Source of the DNA: a bacterium
GTDB lineage: Bacteria > Planctomycetota > Planctomycetia > Planctomycetales > Planctomycetaceae
Length of the DNA: 64,000 nucleotides
NCBI GenBank assembly: GCA_016125225.1
Contig: WGME01000028.1
Location: 1 to 64,000, forward strand
Reading direction: 5' to 3'
In this document: positions 8,533-16,787 of the stretch, in pieces
How positions within the stretch are numbered: the stretch's first letter is position 1
Layout of the letters: each line of letters starts with the position of its first letter
Made by a program: the position numbers and the translations under genes
Notes under the pieces: model-generated
What the model was told of the DNA's origin: nothing
Database searches by the model: none
Seen by the model: the letters and a program-made list of their open reading frames with translations, nothing else

Positions 8533-9658
8533 ATGGACCACGAACTTCGCGAACAGTGCCGTTCGCTGATTGACCGCATCCTCCAGCTCCGAGACTCTCT
8601 TTGACTGGGCGAGCAAGAACCAACGTGTCGCTGAAATCAATGCACAAATGGGGGCCAGCGGATTCTGGGACAACCAGGAAAAAGCTCAAGCCCTGATGGA
8701 TGAATTGCGCACCATCAATACCAGTCTGAAGCCCATCAACGAACTGGTAAAAGGGGCCGACGACTTCGGCGTGTTGCTCGAATTCGCCGAGGAAGATCCG
8801 TCGGACGAAAACCTTCACGAACTGACCACCGCGAAGGAAGCGCTAGAAGAACAGTTCAGCGTGGTGGAACTGCAGGCCATGCTCTCTCAACCGGAAGATT
8901 CTGGGGGAGCTTATGTGCAGGTGCAGGCCGGGGAAGGGGGGACTGATGCCTCGGACTGGGCCGCCATGCTGTTGCGGATGTATGAACGCTGGGCGGAAGA
9001 GCACGGCTTCAGCACCGAACTGCTTGACATGAGTCCGGCGGAAGAAGCAGGCATCCGCAACGCCGCTATTGCCATCCGTGGCCCGTATGTCTTCGGCAAG
9101 CTGAAAGGGGAAACCGGTGTCCATCGGTTGATCCGCATCAGCCCGTTTGACGCGGCCGGTCGCCGACAGACTTCGTTTGCTGCGGTCGATGTCACCCCGG
9201 AACTCGATGAGAATTTCGAGGTCGATATCGACTGGGCGAAAGATGTCCGCGAGGAAACTTGCCGCGCCGGTGGTGCTGGGGGGCAGCACGTCAACAAGAC
9301 CGACTCGGCCATCCAACTATTCCACTTGCCGACCGGCTTGTACATCCGTTGTCAGAATGAACGCAGTCAGCACAAGAACCGGGCCACCGCCCGGAAAATG
9401 CTGATCGCCAAGCTGTACCAGATCGAGCAGGACCGTCGGGATGCCGAGAAGGCCACGAAGCGCGAATCGAAAACGAAAATCGGCTTCGGTGGTGAACCGA
9501 TCCGGCATTATGTGATTCATCCGGAATCGTTCGTCAAAGATGCCCGCAGTGGGATGAAAACCGGCAACCCGGCCGCAGTGCTCGACGGCAAACTCGATCC
9601 GTATCTGGAAGCGTACTTGCGCTGGAACCTGGCCCAACAGGTCGGCGGACAGGAATAG
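8533..9658 (+). CDS. prfB: Peptide chain release factor 2 (programmed +1 frameshift)
   Basis: RF2 terminates translation at UGA and UAA. The first 23 codons (8533-8601) end in CTT followed by in-frame TGA at 8602-8604. A +1 shift (CTT then GAC at 8603-8605) joins them to the long frame ending at 9658, giving a 374-residue protein; E. coli RF2 has 365. The stop-recognition tripeptide SPF is at residues 203-205, and the catalytic GGQ is at 249-251 (GGAGGQHVNK). AAGGA lies upstream of the chosen ATG. The frameshift provides autoregulation by RF2 level, as in most bacteria. usp follows 27 nt later. Confidence 0.95.
8599..8605 (+). promoter_or_regulatory. RF2 programmed +1 frameshift site (CTTTGAC)
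   Basis: The slippery heptamer CTT TGA C is identical to the canonical RF2 site. When RF2 is scarce the ribosome pauses at UGA and the Leu-tRNA slips by one base. The strong AGGGGG-type Shine-Dalgarno enhancer normally 3 nt upstream is absent here: the preceding codons are CGA GAC TCT. Confidence 0.93.
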
Positions 9659-9685
9659 CCCGGCGCACAACCAGGAAGCTTTCCC

Positions 9686-10147
9686 ATGATCTCGATCAAG
9701 AAAATCCTGTTTCCCACCGACTTGAGTGAAGCCGCCGCCGAGGCTCAGCAATATGCCTGCGCGATGGCCGATCAATTCGGTGCAGAGTTGCATGTCCTTT
9801 CGATCATTCAGGACGTGGCGATGATGTCGCCCGATCCGAACATGCCCTGGGTCGTTCCCGCCAGCAGTCTCGACGAGGTCCGCAAGAGCCTGGAAGTGTC
9901 ACTGCTGCAGGTTCCGGATGCCGAATGGTCGGCAGGCAAAACCATCCATCGCGTGATCCGCACCGGTGTGCCTTATGTTGAAATCGACAAGTATGCCCAG
10001 GAGCAGGGGATCGACGTCATCATCGTGGGAACGGTCGGCCGATCTGGACTGACCCATTTTCTCCTGGGCAGCACCGCTGAAAAGATTGTCCGCAAGGCTC
10101 CCTGCCCGGTGCTGGTGGTCCATCCCAAGGGCCATCAGTTCGTGTAG
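9686..10147 (+). CDS. Universal stress protein (UspA family)
   Basis: A 153-residue single-domain cytoplasmic Usp. It starts with the family strand and loop (KKILFPTDLSEAA). It carries the ATP-binding signature G-2x-G-9x-G-S/T as GTVGRSGLTHFLLGSTAEK near residues 114-132, then CPVLVVHP, so it is probably of the ATP-binding class. AGGAAG precedes the ATG. It lies 27 nt after prfB and may be co-transcribed, and is followed by a clear hairpin terminator. Usp proteins respond to starvation or oxidative stress; the specific trigger is unknown. Confidence 0.9.
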   Translation: MISIKKILFPTDLSEAAAEAQQYACAMADQFGAELHVLSIIQDVAMMSPDPNMPWVVPASSLDEVRKSLEVSLLQVPDAEWSAGKTIHRVIRTGVPYVEIDKYAQEQGIDVIIVGTVGRSGLTHFLLGSTAEKIVRKAPCPVLVVHPKGHQFV

Positions 10148-10182
10148 AGACCAGGCATCGAGTGACGTTGACGCTCATGGAA

Positions 10183-10215
10183 GCCCAGGGATAGCGATCC
10201 CTGGGCGTCTCTTTT
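10183..10215 (+). terminator. Rho-independent terminator after usp
   Basis: A perfect 10-bp stem (GCCCAGGGAT at 10183-10192 pairing with ATCCCTGGGC at 10197-10206) encloses a 4-nt loop. It is followed by GTCTCTTTT. It closes the prfB-usp unit 36 nt after the usp stop. Confidence 0.8.
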
Positions 10216-10230
10216 GACCGGAGTTTTGAG

Positions 10231-11556
10231 ATGCGCATTTGGCTGACTCTGTTGCCGTTGTTGTTCGTGATCGGTTGTCAGCCGGCAGCCAAGCCATCGT
10301 CGAGTGAAGGCGAGACCGGTGCGACCGAGACTTCTGCCACGGCATCTCCGGATACCACAACCGCCCCGGCGAGCGAATCCCTCGCACCAATCACAAATGA
10401 GTCCACGGAACAGCCCGCTCTGGAAGCCCCCAGCGAAGATGGTCACAACCGGTTGACGCGGGACGAACTTTCCGAAGGCTGGCTGCGGTTGTTCGATGGC
10501 CACACCCTCTTCGGCTGGAAACCCAATAGCGAAACAAATTGGCGTGTGGAGAACGGCGTGATCGTCGCGGAGGGCGAGGTCAAGGGGCTGTTGTGCACAA
10601 CCACCGTATGGGCCAATTTCCATCTGAAATGTGATGTGAAACTAGACGCCGGCGGGAACAGCGGGCTCTTTTTACGAACCCCCTTGGTGCCGCAAAACCC
10701 CGTCACCGACTGCTATGAACTCAATGTCTGCGACAGCCACCCCGAATACAAATCGGCGAGCCTCGTCGGCCGAGCCAAACCGATGCTCGATGTCACTGCC
10801 GATGGCGACTGGCATACGCTCGAAGCCATCGTCAATGGCGACACAGTGATCGTCAAATTCGATGATCAGGAAATTCTCACTTATGTCGATGACACCAGCC
10901 ATCTTCAGCAAGGCTTCATCGGCTTGCAGATGAACGGCGGCCACGTGGAATTCCGCGATGTCTTTCTGCGACCACTGGAAATGACCGATCTCTTTGATGG
11001 CGAAACGCTCACCGGCTGGCATGTCGTCCCGGGCTCTCAAGGCAAATTTGATGTCGAGGAGGGAACCATTCATGTGACCGGGGCCGAGGGTCGTGGGTTT
11101 CTCGAAACCGACAAAACCTATGGCAACTTTGTGCTGCAGTTTGAAGCGCTATCGCATGGTGACGCGCTCAACAGCGGCGTCTTCTTCCGGGCGATCGAAG
11201 GCACTGAAAAGAACCCCGCCGATGGGTACGAATTCCAGATTCAGAATGGCATCAAAGAGGGCGACCGCACCGAGCCTGCCGACTTCGGAACGGGGGCCAT
11301 TTTCCGCCGCGTGGCGGCCCGCCGTGTGATTTCCAATGATCACGAGTGGTTCACCGCAACTCTGGTGGCAAACGGCCCGCACTTCACCACCTGGGTGGAT
11401 GGCGTGCAGGTGGTCGACTGGACCGATGACCGCCCGGCGAATGAAAATCCCCGGCAAGGTCTGCGGCTGGAACCCGGCCATCTCAGCCTGCAATCGCACG
11501 ACCCCACCACCGACCTGCAGTTCCGTAACCTGCGGATCAGCGCCCTGACTGAGTGA
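10231..11556 (+). CDS. Lipoprotein with two DUF1080 (3-keto-disaccharide hydrolase-like) domains
   Basis: A 441-residue exported protein. The signal sequence ends in a lipobox (LLFVIGC, Cys17), followed by a Ser/Thr/Ala-rich linker to about residue 80. Two concanavalin-like jelly-roll DUF1080 domains follow: the first (about 85-250) begins WLRLFDGHTLFGWKP, the second (about 251-438) begins TDLFDGETLTGWHV. Some DUF1080 proteins hydrolyse 3-keto-glycosides, but most are untested. Tandem duplication in one chain is frequent in planctomycetes. The protein probably acts on polysaccharide products at the cell surface. It starts 15 nt after the usp terminator and 45 nt before the dipeptidase-like gene. 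Confidence 0.85.
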   Translation: MRIWLTLLPLLFVIGCQPAAKPSSSEGETGATETSATASPDTTTAPASESLAPITNESTEQPALEAPSEDGHNRLTRDELSEGWLRLFDGHTLFGWKPNSETNWRVENGVIVAEGEVKGLLCTTTVWANFHLKCDVKLDAGGNSGLFLRTPLVPQNPVTDCYELNVCDSHPEYKSASLVGRAKPMLDVTADGDWHTLEAIVNGDTVIVKFDDQEILTYVDDTSHLQQGFIGLQMNGGHVEFRDVFLRPLEMTDLFDGETLTGWHVVPGSQGKFDVEEGTIHVTGAEGRGFLETDKTYGNFVLQFEALSHGDALNSGVFFRAIEGTEKNPADGYEFQIQNGIKEGDRTEPADFGTGAIFRRVAARRVISNDHEWFTATLVANGPHFTTWVDGVQVVDWTDDRPANENPRQGLRLEPGHLSLQSHDPTTDLQFRNLRISALTE

Positions 11557-11601
11557 GAGTTCTGAACCACGCGACCAATCCCCTGCGAATCGGATCATGC
11601 C

Positions 11602-12957
11602 ATGCACACGTTCGGTTGGTCACGACGCGAATGGTTGGCCACACTGGCGGCCGCCGCATGGCCCGCCTGGTCTGCTCATTCGGCCTTCGCGGCCGATGAT
11701 ACCGCTGCCAATCCTGAGCGCGATCCGCTGCTGATTACCGAGCATCCGGGGATCGCGAAGTGTCGCGATATGGGGTTGGAAGTTCTGCAACCCACACGTG
11801 CCCAGTTGCTGAAGGGTCTGGAACTGCATCGGCGATCGCTGGTGTTCGATGCCTATGGTTTCGCGCCGCGAGCGGCGTGGGACCATGACCGCATGCTCGC
11901 CGCGCTCGAAGCCCATTCGTCCGATGTCGAACTCAATGATCTGCAGGAAGAAATGAGCATGACCCGAGCGGCTCTCGATGCCGCTGAACGGGCCGAGTTC
12001 GCCACCGCGTTTCATTGTGCCGGGGTGACTGCGATCTTTCAGAATGCCGGAGAAGAAGGCCAGGACCCGTTGCGGTTGATGAAGCGCCTCGCGCGGTTCA
12101 CGTTTCTTGCCGATCGATTGCGGGGCACATTGCAGCGTGCCACCTTGCCGGAGGATATCGTCGCGGCTCATCAGGCAGGGCAGCATTGCCTGTATCTCAC
12201 GGGCAACGGCGTCCCTTTACCGTCGACATGGATCTCCGTCGAGGAGGAGTTGTCGTACATCCGCCTGTTCTATCAGCTCGGCATCCGCATGATGCATGTC
12301 ACCTACAACCGCCGGAACCTGCTAGGGGATGGTTGTGCGGAGAAAGCGAATGGCGGGCTGAGTGATCTCGGCCGCGCCGCGATTGCCGAGATGAATCGTG
12401 TCGGCGTGATTGTCGATGTCGCCCATAGCGGCTGGCAAACCAGTCTTGAGGCAGCTCAGGTGTCTACAAAACCGATGGTCGCCAGCCATACGGTGTGTGC
12501 CGGACTGCGAAATCATATCCGCGCGAAACCCGATGAAGTGATCCGGGCCATCTGTGATACCGGCGGTCTCATCGGCATCTGCTGGATACCGAACTTCCTC
12601 GGCGGCGGAGGGGATATCGCCGCGTTATTGGATCACATCGATTACGCGGTCAAGAAGTTCGGTGCCGAGCATGTGGCCATCGGCACCGATGTCGCTCACA
12701 CCTCGCAACATGCCGCCGCGGCCACCAAGGGGCTGCCCCCCCGCGGACGCCAACGCACACGGTACGAAGCCCTGTGGCCGGAAGGGGCACTCGGCGGACA
12801 GTGGCCGCGTTCGGCCAGTCTCGGCTGGACCAACTGGCCACTCGTTACCGTGGGACTAGTGCAACGCGGCTACAGCGATGACGACATCCAGAAGATTCTC
12901 GGTGGGAACATGCTGCGGGTCTGCCGCGAGGTGTTGACCGATCATCCCGTGTCGTGA
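11602..12957 (+). CDS. Tat-exported M19 membrane-dipeptidase-like protein with missing metal ligands
   Basis: A 451-residue protein with a twin-arginine signal (SRREWLATLAAAAW). The M19 TIM-barrel fold is recognisable from LGIRMMHVTYNRRN, GLSDLGRAAI, VDVAHSG, VASHT and AIGTDVAHT. These give the two binuclear-site His residues and the late Asp. However, the N-terminal H-x-D ligand pair (normally DGHND) reads FDAYGF, and the bridging Glu (normally IEG) reads LTGNG. The di-zinc dipeptidase site is therefore incomplete, and another activity or a single-metal site is likely. The stop codon directly abuts the stop of the convergent SGNH gene. Confidence 0.8.
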   Translation: MHTFGWSRREWLATLAAAAWPAWSAHSAFAADDTAANPERDPLLITEHPGIAKCRDMGLEVLQPTRAQLLKGLELHRRSLVFDAYGFAPRAAWDHDRMLAALEAHSSDVELNDLQEEMSMTRAALDAAERAEFATAFHCAGVTAIFQNAGEEGQDPLRLMKRLARFTFLADRLRGTLQRATLPEDIVAAHQAGQHCLYLTGNGVPLPSTWISVEEELSYIRLFYQLGIRMMHVTYNRRNLLGDGCAEKANGGLSDLGRAAIAEMNRVGVIVDVAHSGWQTSLEAAQVSTKPMVASHTVCAGLRNHIRAKPDEVIRAICDTGGLIGICWIPNFLGGGGDIAALLDHIDYAVKKFGAEHVAIGTDVAHTSQHAAAATKGLPPRGRQRTRYEALWPEGALGGQWPRSASLGWTNWPLVTVGLVQRGYSDDDIQKILGGNMLRVCREVLTDHPVS

Positions 12958-14097
12958 TCATTCGGACTTTGTGACGGCTTTTGCCTGGGCTCGTGAGATC
13001 AACCACGCCTGCATGCTCGCCGCAATCTGAGCATAGCCGGTCGCGTTGGGATGGACGGCGTTATCAACGGGATAGCCAGCTTCGGGATCGATATACAACT
13101 CGGTCGGCACAATCCAGCGTTTCTGATCGGCCTGATCACCAAAGTGGGCAAGCTCCTTTTCGACCAATCGGTGCTGGATTTTCTTCCAGTTCCAGCGGGT
13201 GTACTTGCCTTTGTAGTTCGCCGTGAAACCCGATTCCCGAGCATTCGGCGGAGTGGTGAGGCAGAGCCCCAACTCGGCCTGTGATGCCGTGGACTGAATC
13301 GTCTGAATTAATGTGTCGGCATAACCAAAGACGCGATCAATATGGGAATCGAGCGCGGCTGGGTCATTGGCATTGGCACCGAAACAATCATTGATGCCGA
13401 GCATCACAATCACAAAATCGGGCTGACGACCTGCACACGCGGTTTCGATGTACTTGGCGACATCGAGCTTTGGCTTATCCCCGTCAAGGAAGACAAACGG
13501 GCTGGAATGTTTGCGATTCGCGAGATCCGGCATCGGTTCGTAATGGGTCACAAAGCGCTGCCAGGTCCAGCCCCCATAGCCTTCATGGGCGACACCCGGT
13601 TTGGCATTCGTCGGTTTGTGAGTCCCCAGCATCGTCCAGTGAGTTTTCCCCTCGGCATTCAGCCGCTGGTACAGCTCGTTGGGATACAGCGACGCATGGG
13701 TGAGCGAGTCGCCGATGAGCAGCAGCGAGTAGTCTTTCTGCCCCGGAATCCCGGCAGGCGAGACATGCCAGGTCATCGATTGCTGACCGAGCAGGTGATC
13801 CCCTTCAAAGATTTTGACTAGCCAGGGATGATCACCCACATCCTTCTCGGTGGGCGTGACGACCCAGCGATTGGTTTCGGTATGACCGATGTCGCTGGTC
13901 ACTTCGAAGCGGTATTTGTCCGGCGTTTCGGTGAGGACGATGTTGTCGAAGTAAACGCCGATTTCCCCATCGGTGACAGCATATCCCACCGGCGGCAACG
14001 TCAGCCGTAACGGGTTCTCCGCAACGGGTTCGGCCGCTGGTGTCGAGGTACATGCGGCAACGGTGATCACGCAGAATAGAACCAATCGACGTGTCAT
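12958..14097 (-). CDS. SGNH/GDSL-family hydrolase, lipoprotein
   Basis: A 379-residue exported hydrolase. The signal ends in VAAC, a plausible lipobox. An N-terminal beta domain (to about residue 120) precedes the SGNH catalytic domain: block I LLLIGDSLTHAS (nucleophile Ser), block II around EGYGGWTW, block III GINDCFG, and block V HPNATGY (catalytic His, with an upstream Asp in VDNAVHP). Such proteins de-esterify polysaccharides or lipids outside the cytoplasm; the substrate cannot be inferred. The palindrome TGATCA at 12955-12960 supplies stop codons for this gene and the convergent dipeptidase-like gene. A two-hairpin repeat lies just upstream of its start. Confidence 0.85.
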   Translation of the reverse strand: MTRRLVLFCVITVAACTSTPAAEPVAENPLRLTLPPVGYAVTDGEIGVYFDNIVLTETPDKYRFEVTSDIGHTETNRWVVTPTEKDVGDHPWLVKIFEGDHLLGQQSMTWHVSPAGIPGQKDYSLLLIGDSLTHASLYPNELYQRLNAEGKTHWTMLGTHKPTNAKPGVAHEGYGGWTWQRFVTHYEPMPDLANRKHSSPFVFLDGDKPKLDVAKYIETACAGRQPDFVIVMLGINDCFGANANDPAALDSHIDRVFGYADTLIQTIQSTASQAELGLCLTTPPNARESGFTANYKGKYTRWNWKKIQHRLVEKELAHFGDQADQKRWIVPTELYIDPEAGYPVDNAVHPNATGYAQIAASMQAWLISRAQAKAVTKSE

Positions 14098-14110
14098 ATC
14101 ATGGTCTCTT

Positions 14111-14202
14111 GTCTTAGCCCCCGGTGAGTCACCGGGGGCCGATGATTGAAATGGATATCGGCTGGAACATGCGGCCCCCCGTCATTGACGGGGGGCTAAG
14201 AC
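14111..14202. repeat. Two-hairpin palindromic repeat (REP/BIME-like)
   Basis: Hairpin 1 (14117-14139) is a perfect 11-bp stem, GCCCCCGGTGA / TCACCGGGGGC. Hairpin 2 (14174-14196) is a perfect 11-bp stem, GCCCCCCGTCA / TGACGGGGGGC. Each has a single central base. The two units are inverted relative to each other, and the whole is bounded by GTCTTA (14111) and TAAGAC (14197-14202). It starts 6 nt after the stop of the M14-type gene and ends 13 nt before the SGNH start (minus strand). The arrangement is typical of paired REP units. Confidence 0.8.
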
Positions 14203-14208
14203 GATTGG

Positions 14209-15237
14209 TCAGCCGATCACACGGCCGATGACCACGATGTGCTGGCCGCGCGGCACCGGAGCGACCCAGGCTTGAGCGAGGACAACGCCATCGACACCTG
14301 CAACAGCGGGCCAGGGTTCCATGTCGATATGATCGAAGTCATGCAGGTAACCGACCACGTCACCCTTCTTCACCGGCGTGCCACATTCAAGGACCGCTTC
14401 ATAATGGCCATCAAACGGAGCCACAGTGAAGCAGTCGCGATCGACCATTTCGAGCACGCGCTGAGTTCCGGCGGCATGATGACCGATCGGCGAGATTTCC
14501 CCCTGAAGCTGGCCCTCATGGATCGCGGCAGCGAGCACCCCCTGACGGCCGCAACGCACCCCTTCGGGATTCACCGCACAGCCCCAACCGAGTTCGGTGC
14601 CGACGGTGATCTTACCGAGCCGTTCGGCTTCGCTCGGTAACAGGCCGGGAGTCTGGTTCTGATAAACCATCAGTGAGGGCAGTCCAAACCAGCGGGCAGT
14701 GCGATCGATCCGCTTTTCCAGTTCCGGATCATCGACATGATGGTAATTCGCACAGATCGAGAAGCGGGCGACGTTGCCCCCCGAATGAAGATCGAGCACC
14801 ACATGCACCCGCGGCCAGATGTATTGCCGCACGAACGCCGCGATGCGGTGGGTGATGCCCGACAACGCCGGGTTCACACCGGCACCATCGACGAAAGCTC
14901 GGTTCAAATTCACGCGGTCATCCGGGGTGCTTTCTCGTGTCCCGGCACGAAAGGCCGACGGATTGAGCACCGGGATGATAACGATCCGACCACGGACATC
15001 TTCGAGCCGAATTTCTTTGAGCAGCTTTTTGAGAGCGACCGGGCCCTCGTACTCGTTGCCATGATTGGAACCAAAGGCGACCAGTCCCTGATCGGGTTTC
15101 GCTTCCGGCCCGACCCATACCGTAAGCGGAATCAGATGGTCGCCCCAGATGCTGTCGTGTTCCAGGGCCAGCCAGTAGTCGCGGCGGCCGGGGCTATCCA
15201 GGTCTAACTCTTTGGGGCGTGCCACAATCCGGGGCAT
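14209..15237 (-). CDS. Succinylglutamate desuccinylase/aspartoacylase-family zinc hydrolase
   Basis: A 342-residue M14-type (AstE/AspA) zinc hydrolase. Zinc ligands are visible as SNHGNEYEG (HxxE) and DLHSGG (second His), with the substrate-binding RVNLNRAF (NxNR) between them. A C-terminal beta-rich domain resembling the lipoyl/barrel-like cap follows (GTPVKKGDVVGYLHDF). The family removes acyl groups from amino acids; the substrate is not deducible. No signal peptide is seen. The frame is open to 15306, but the ATG at 15237 fits the family start. Confidence 0.82.
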   Translation of the reverse strand: MPRIVARPKELDLDSPGRRDYWLALEHDSIWGDHLIPLTVWVGPEAKPDQGLVAFGSNHGNEYEGPVALKKLLKEIRLEDVRGRIVIIPVLNPSAFRAGTRESTPDDRVNLNRAFVDGAGVNPALSGITHRIAAFVRQYIWPRVHVVLDLHSGGNVARFSICANYHHVDDPELEKRIDRTARWFGLPSLMVYQNQTPGLLPSEAERLGKITVGTELGWGCAVNPEGVRCGRQGVLAAAIHEGQLQGEISPIGHHAAGTQRVLEMVDRDCFTVAPFDGHYEAVLECGTPVKKGDVVGYLHDFDHIDMEPWPAVAGVDGVVLAQAWVAPVPRGQHIVVIGRVIG

Positions 15238-15612
15238 GTGCAAGGTCCATCTGAAGTTCACGGGGAGGGCGCGACTCCATCCTACTGGAACCGACGCATC
15301 AAGCAACTCTGACGCGAGACGTCACAATGTCGACACATTCGCCCCATCCACCCCTGACGACCTATTCATCCAGTCTCCCTGGCGACCGAAGACGAGGCCA
15401 AATCCGTCAGTCTGGGGAAACCTGCGGGATTGATCGCATCAGGAGTCCCAAAAAACCGACAGCTTTCGGGGTCTGCGTGAACCTCGGCGTCTCTTCCGAT
15501 CGATACGATTCTATGGGTCAGAAAACCGCTCTAGGGGCCGACTGAGCGGGCTGTTAAACTGCGTGAGATCGGCGACTTGTTCCGAAAATGTCAGGCACAG
15601 TGACAGGCGGAC
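15238..15612. other. 375-bp divergent intergenic region, no supported gene
   Basis: This separates the divergent M14-type gene (minus) and the TPR lipoprotein gene (plus), and should hold both promoters. Two short open frames here lack codon bias, a ribosome site or recognisable sequence. I see no tRNA, strong hairpin or convincing -35/-10 pair. Confidence 0.6.
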
Positions 15613-16665
15613 ATGGCAAGGCGGAATCGATTCATCGCTGCCAAGTCACTTGGGACCGACTCCCCGAGTTCGCCCGCCGTGTATCGACCGGCTGATCTTC
15701 AGAAAACCAGGATCGGGATCTCCGGGTCCATTTCTGGCGTGATGCTGACCCTGTTAGTTATCACATCGTGCGGTTGTGCGAGCGTCCGCAATCGTATCTC
15801 GGCACGGTCGGAACAGTGCACCGAGTTGTGCGAATTGTCGCGGCAAGCGCGTGAACAGGGTCTCGCGTCGGATGCCGATCGCTTCCTCGATGCGGCGATG
15901 AAACGCCGTCCGACCGATACGCAAACCAAACTCGAATTGGCCGAGGAACTCTGGAACAGCGGACGTCAGATTGCCGCCGCCAATGTGGTGGCCGACCTAG
16001 TGGCCGAACAACCCGATGATGCACCAGCGGCACTGCGTCTGGCACGGATGGAATACGAAATCGGGCGGACCGCTGCGGCGGAATCGGCCCTGCGACTGGC
16101 CATGATCAATGATCCCGAGAACCCCGAAGCCCTGCGGTTGAAAGCGGAACTCGCCGAGCGGCAAGGTGACTGGGATACGGCACTAGCGACCTATCATCAG
16201 TTGTTGCAGGTGCTGCCTGATGACATTGCCACGCAACTGGCGATGGCTTCGGTCCATATCCGCCGCGGTCAATCTGATCGAGCGGCTCCAATTCTGCGTG
16301 GCGTGGTCCATCATCCGCATGCCACTCTGGCGCAGCGACATGATGCCGAATGGCAACTGGGCCTGACCTATGCTCGGGCAGAGCGCTGGCAGGATGCGGC
16401 CGTTTGTCTGCAGTCCGCCGCCCAGAAGGGGCCCGCCACATCAGATGACTGGTATCGTGTGGCCTATGCACAGATGAAGGGGGGCAACCAGGAAGCGGCA
16501 TTTGCGAGCCTCAGTGAAGCCCTCAAACTGGAACCGAACCATCTGGCTGCCCTCGATCTGACGCGGCAGATCAAGCTGCATGACCATCAACCCATTACGG
16601 CGGTCGTGCCTGTGGGATTTGCCCCACAAACGGTCGAGAATACTACCGACACACGTCGGCTTTAG
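15613..16665 (+). CDS. TPR-repeat lipoprotein
   Basis: A 350-residue protein of helical repeats. Residues about 31-55 form a signal-like hydrophobic segment ending in CGC, so it is probably a lipoprotein. The 30 residues ahead of it are unusually long for a signal n-region, and the true start may lie downstream. Six to eight TPR-like motifs follow (for example DTALATYHQLLQVLPDD and AAFASLSEALKLEPNH). TPR proteins act as scaffolds. recG begins about 120 nt downstream on the same strand; there is no obvious functional link. Confidence 0.75.
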   Translation: MARRNRFIAAKSLGTDSPSSPAVYRPADLQKTRIGISGSISGVMLTLLVITSCGCASVRNRISARSEQCTELCELSRQAREQGLASDADRFLDAAMKRRPTDTQTKLELAEELWNSGRQIAAANVVADLVAEQPDDAPAALRLARMEYEIGRTAAAESALRLAMINDPENPEALRLKAELAERQGDWDTALATYHQLLQVLPDDIATQLAMASVHIRRGQSDRAAPILRGVVHHPHATLAQRHDAEWQLGLTYARAERWQDAAVCLQSAAQKGPATSDDWYRVAYAQMKGGNQEAAFASLSEALKLEPNHLAALDLTRQIKLHDHQPITAVVPVGFAPQTVENTTDTRRL

Positions 16666-16787
16666 GCCCCTCATCGGCGGTGAAGCAAACCTCGCTCGCA
16701 AATGATGCGAGATGGTCGCACAATGAGGTCACGCGTGAGGCCATTAGTCGCCTCTCCTCCAACCGTCCGACCTCGCCAAGCGAACTC

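Noticed and set aside
15212-15545. Two short plus-strand frames in the 15.2-15.6 kb intergenic region
   Set aside because: No ribosome site, no conserved motif, and the first overlaps the start of the M14-type gene in antisense.
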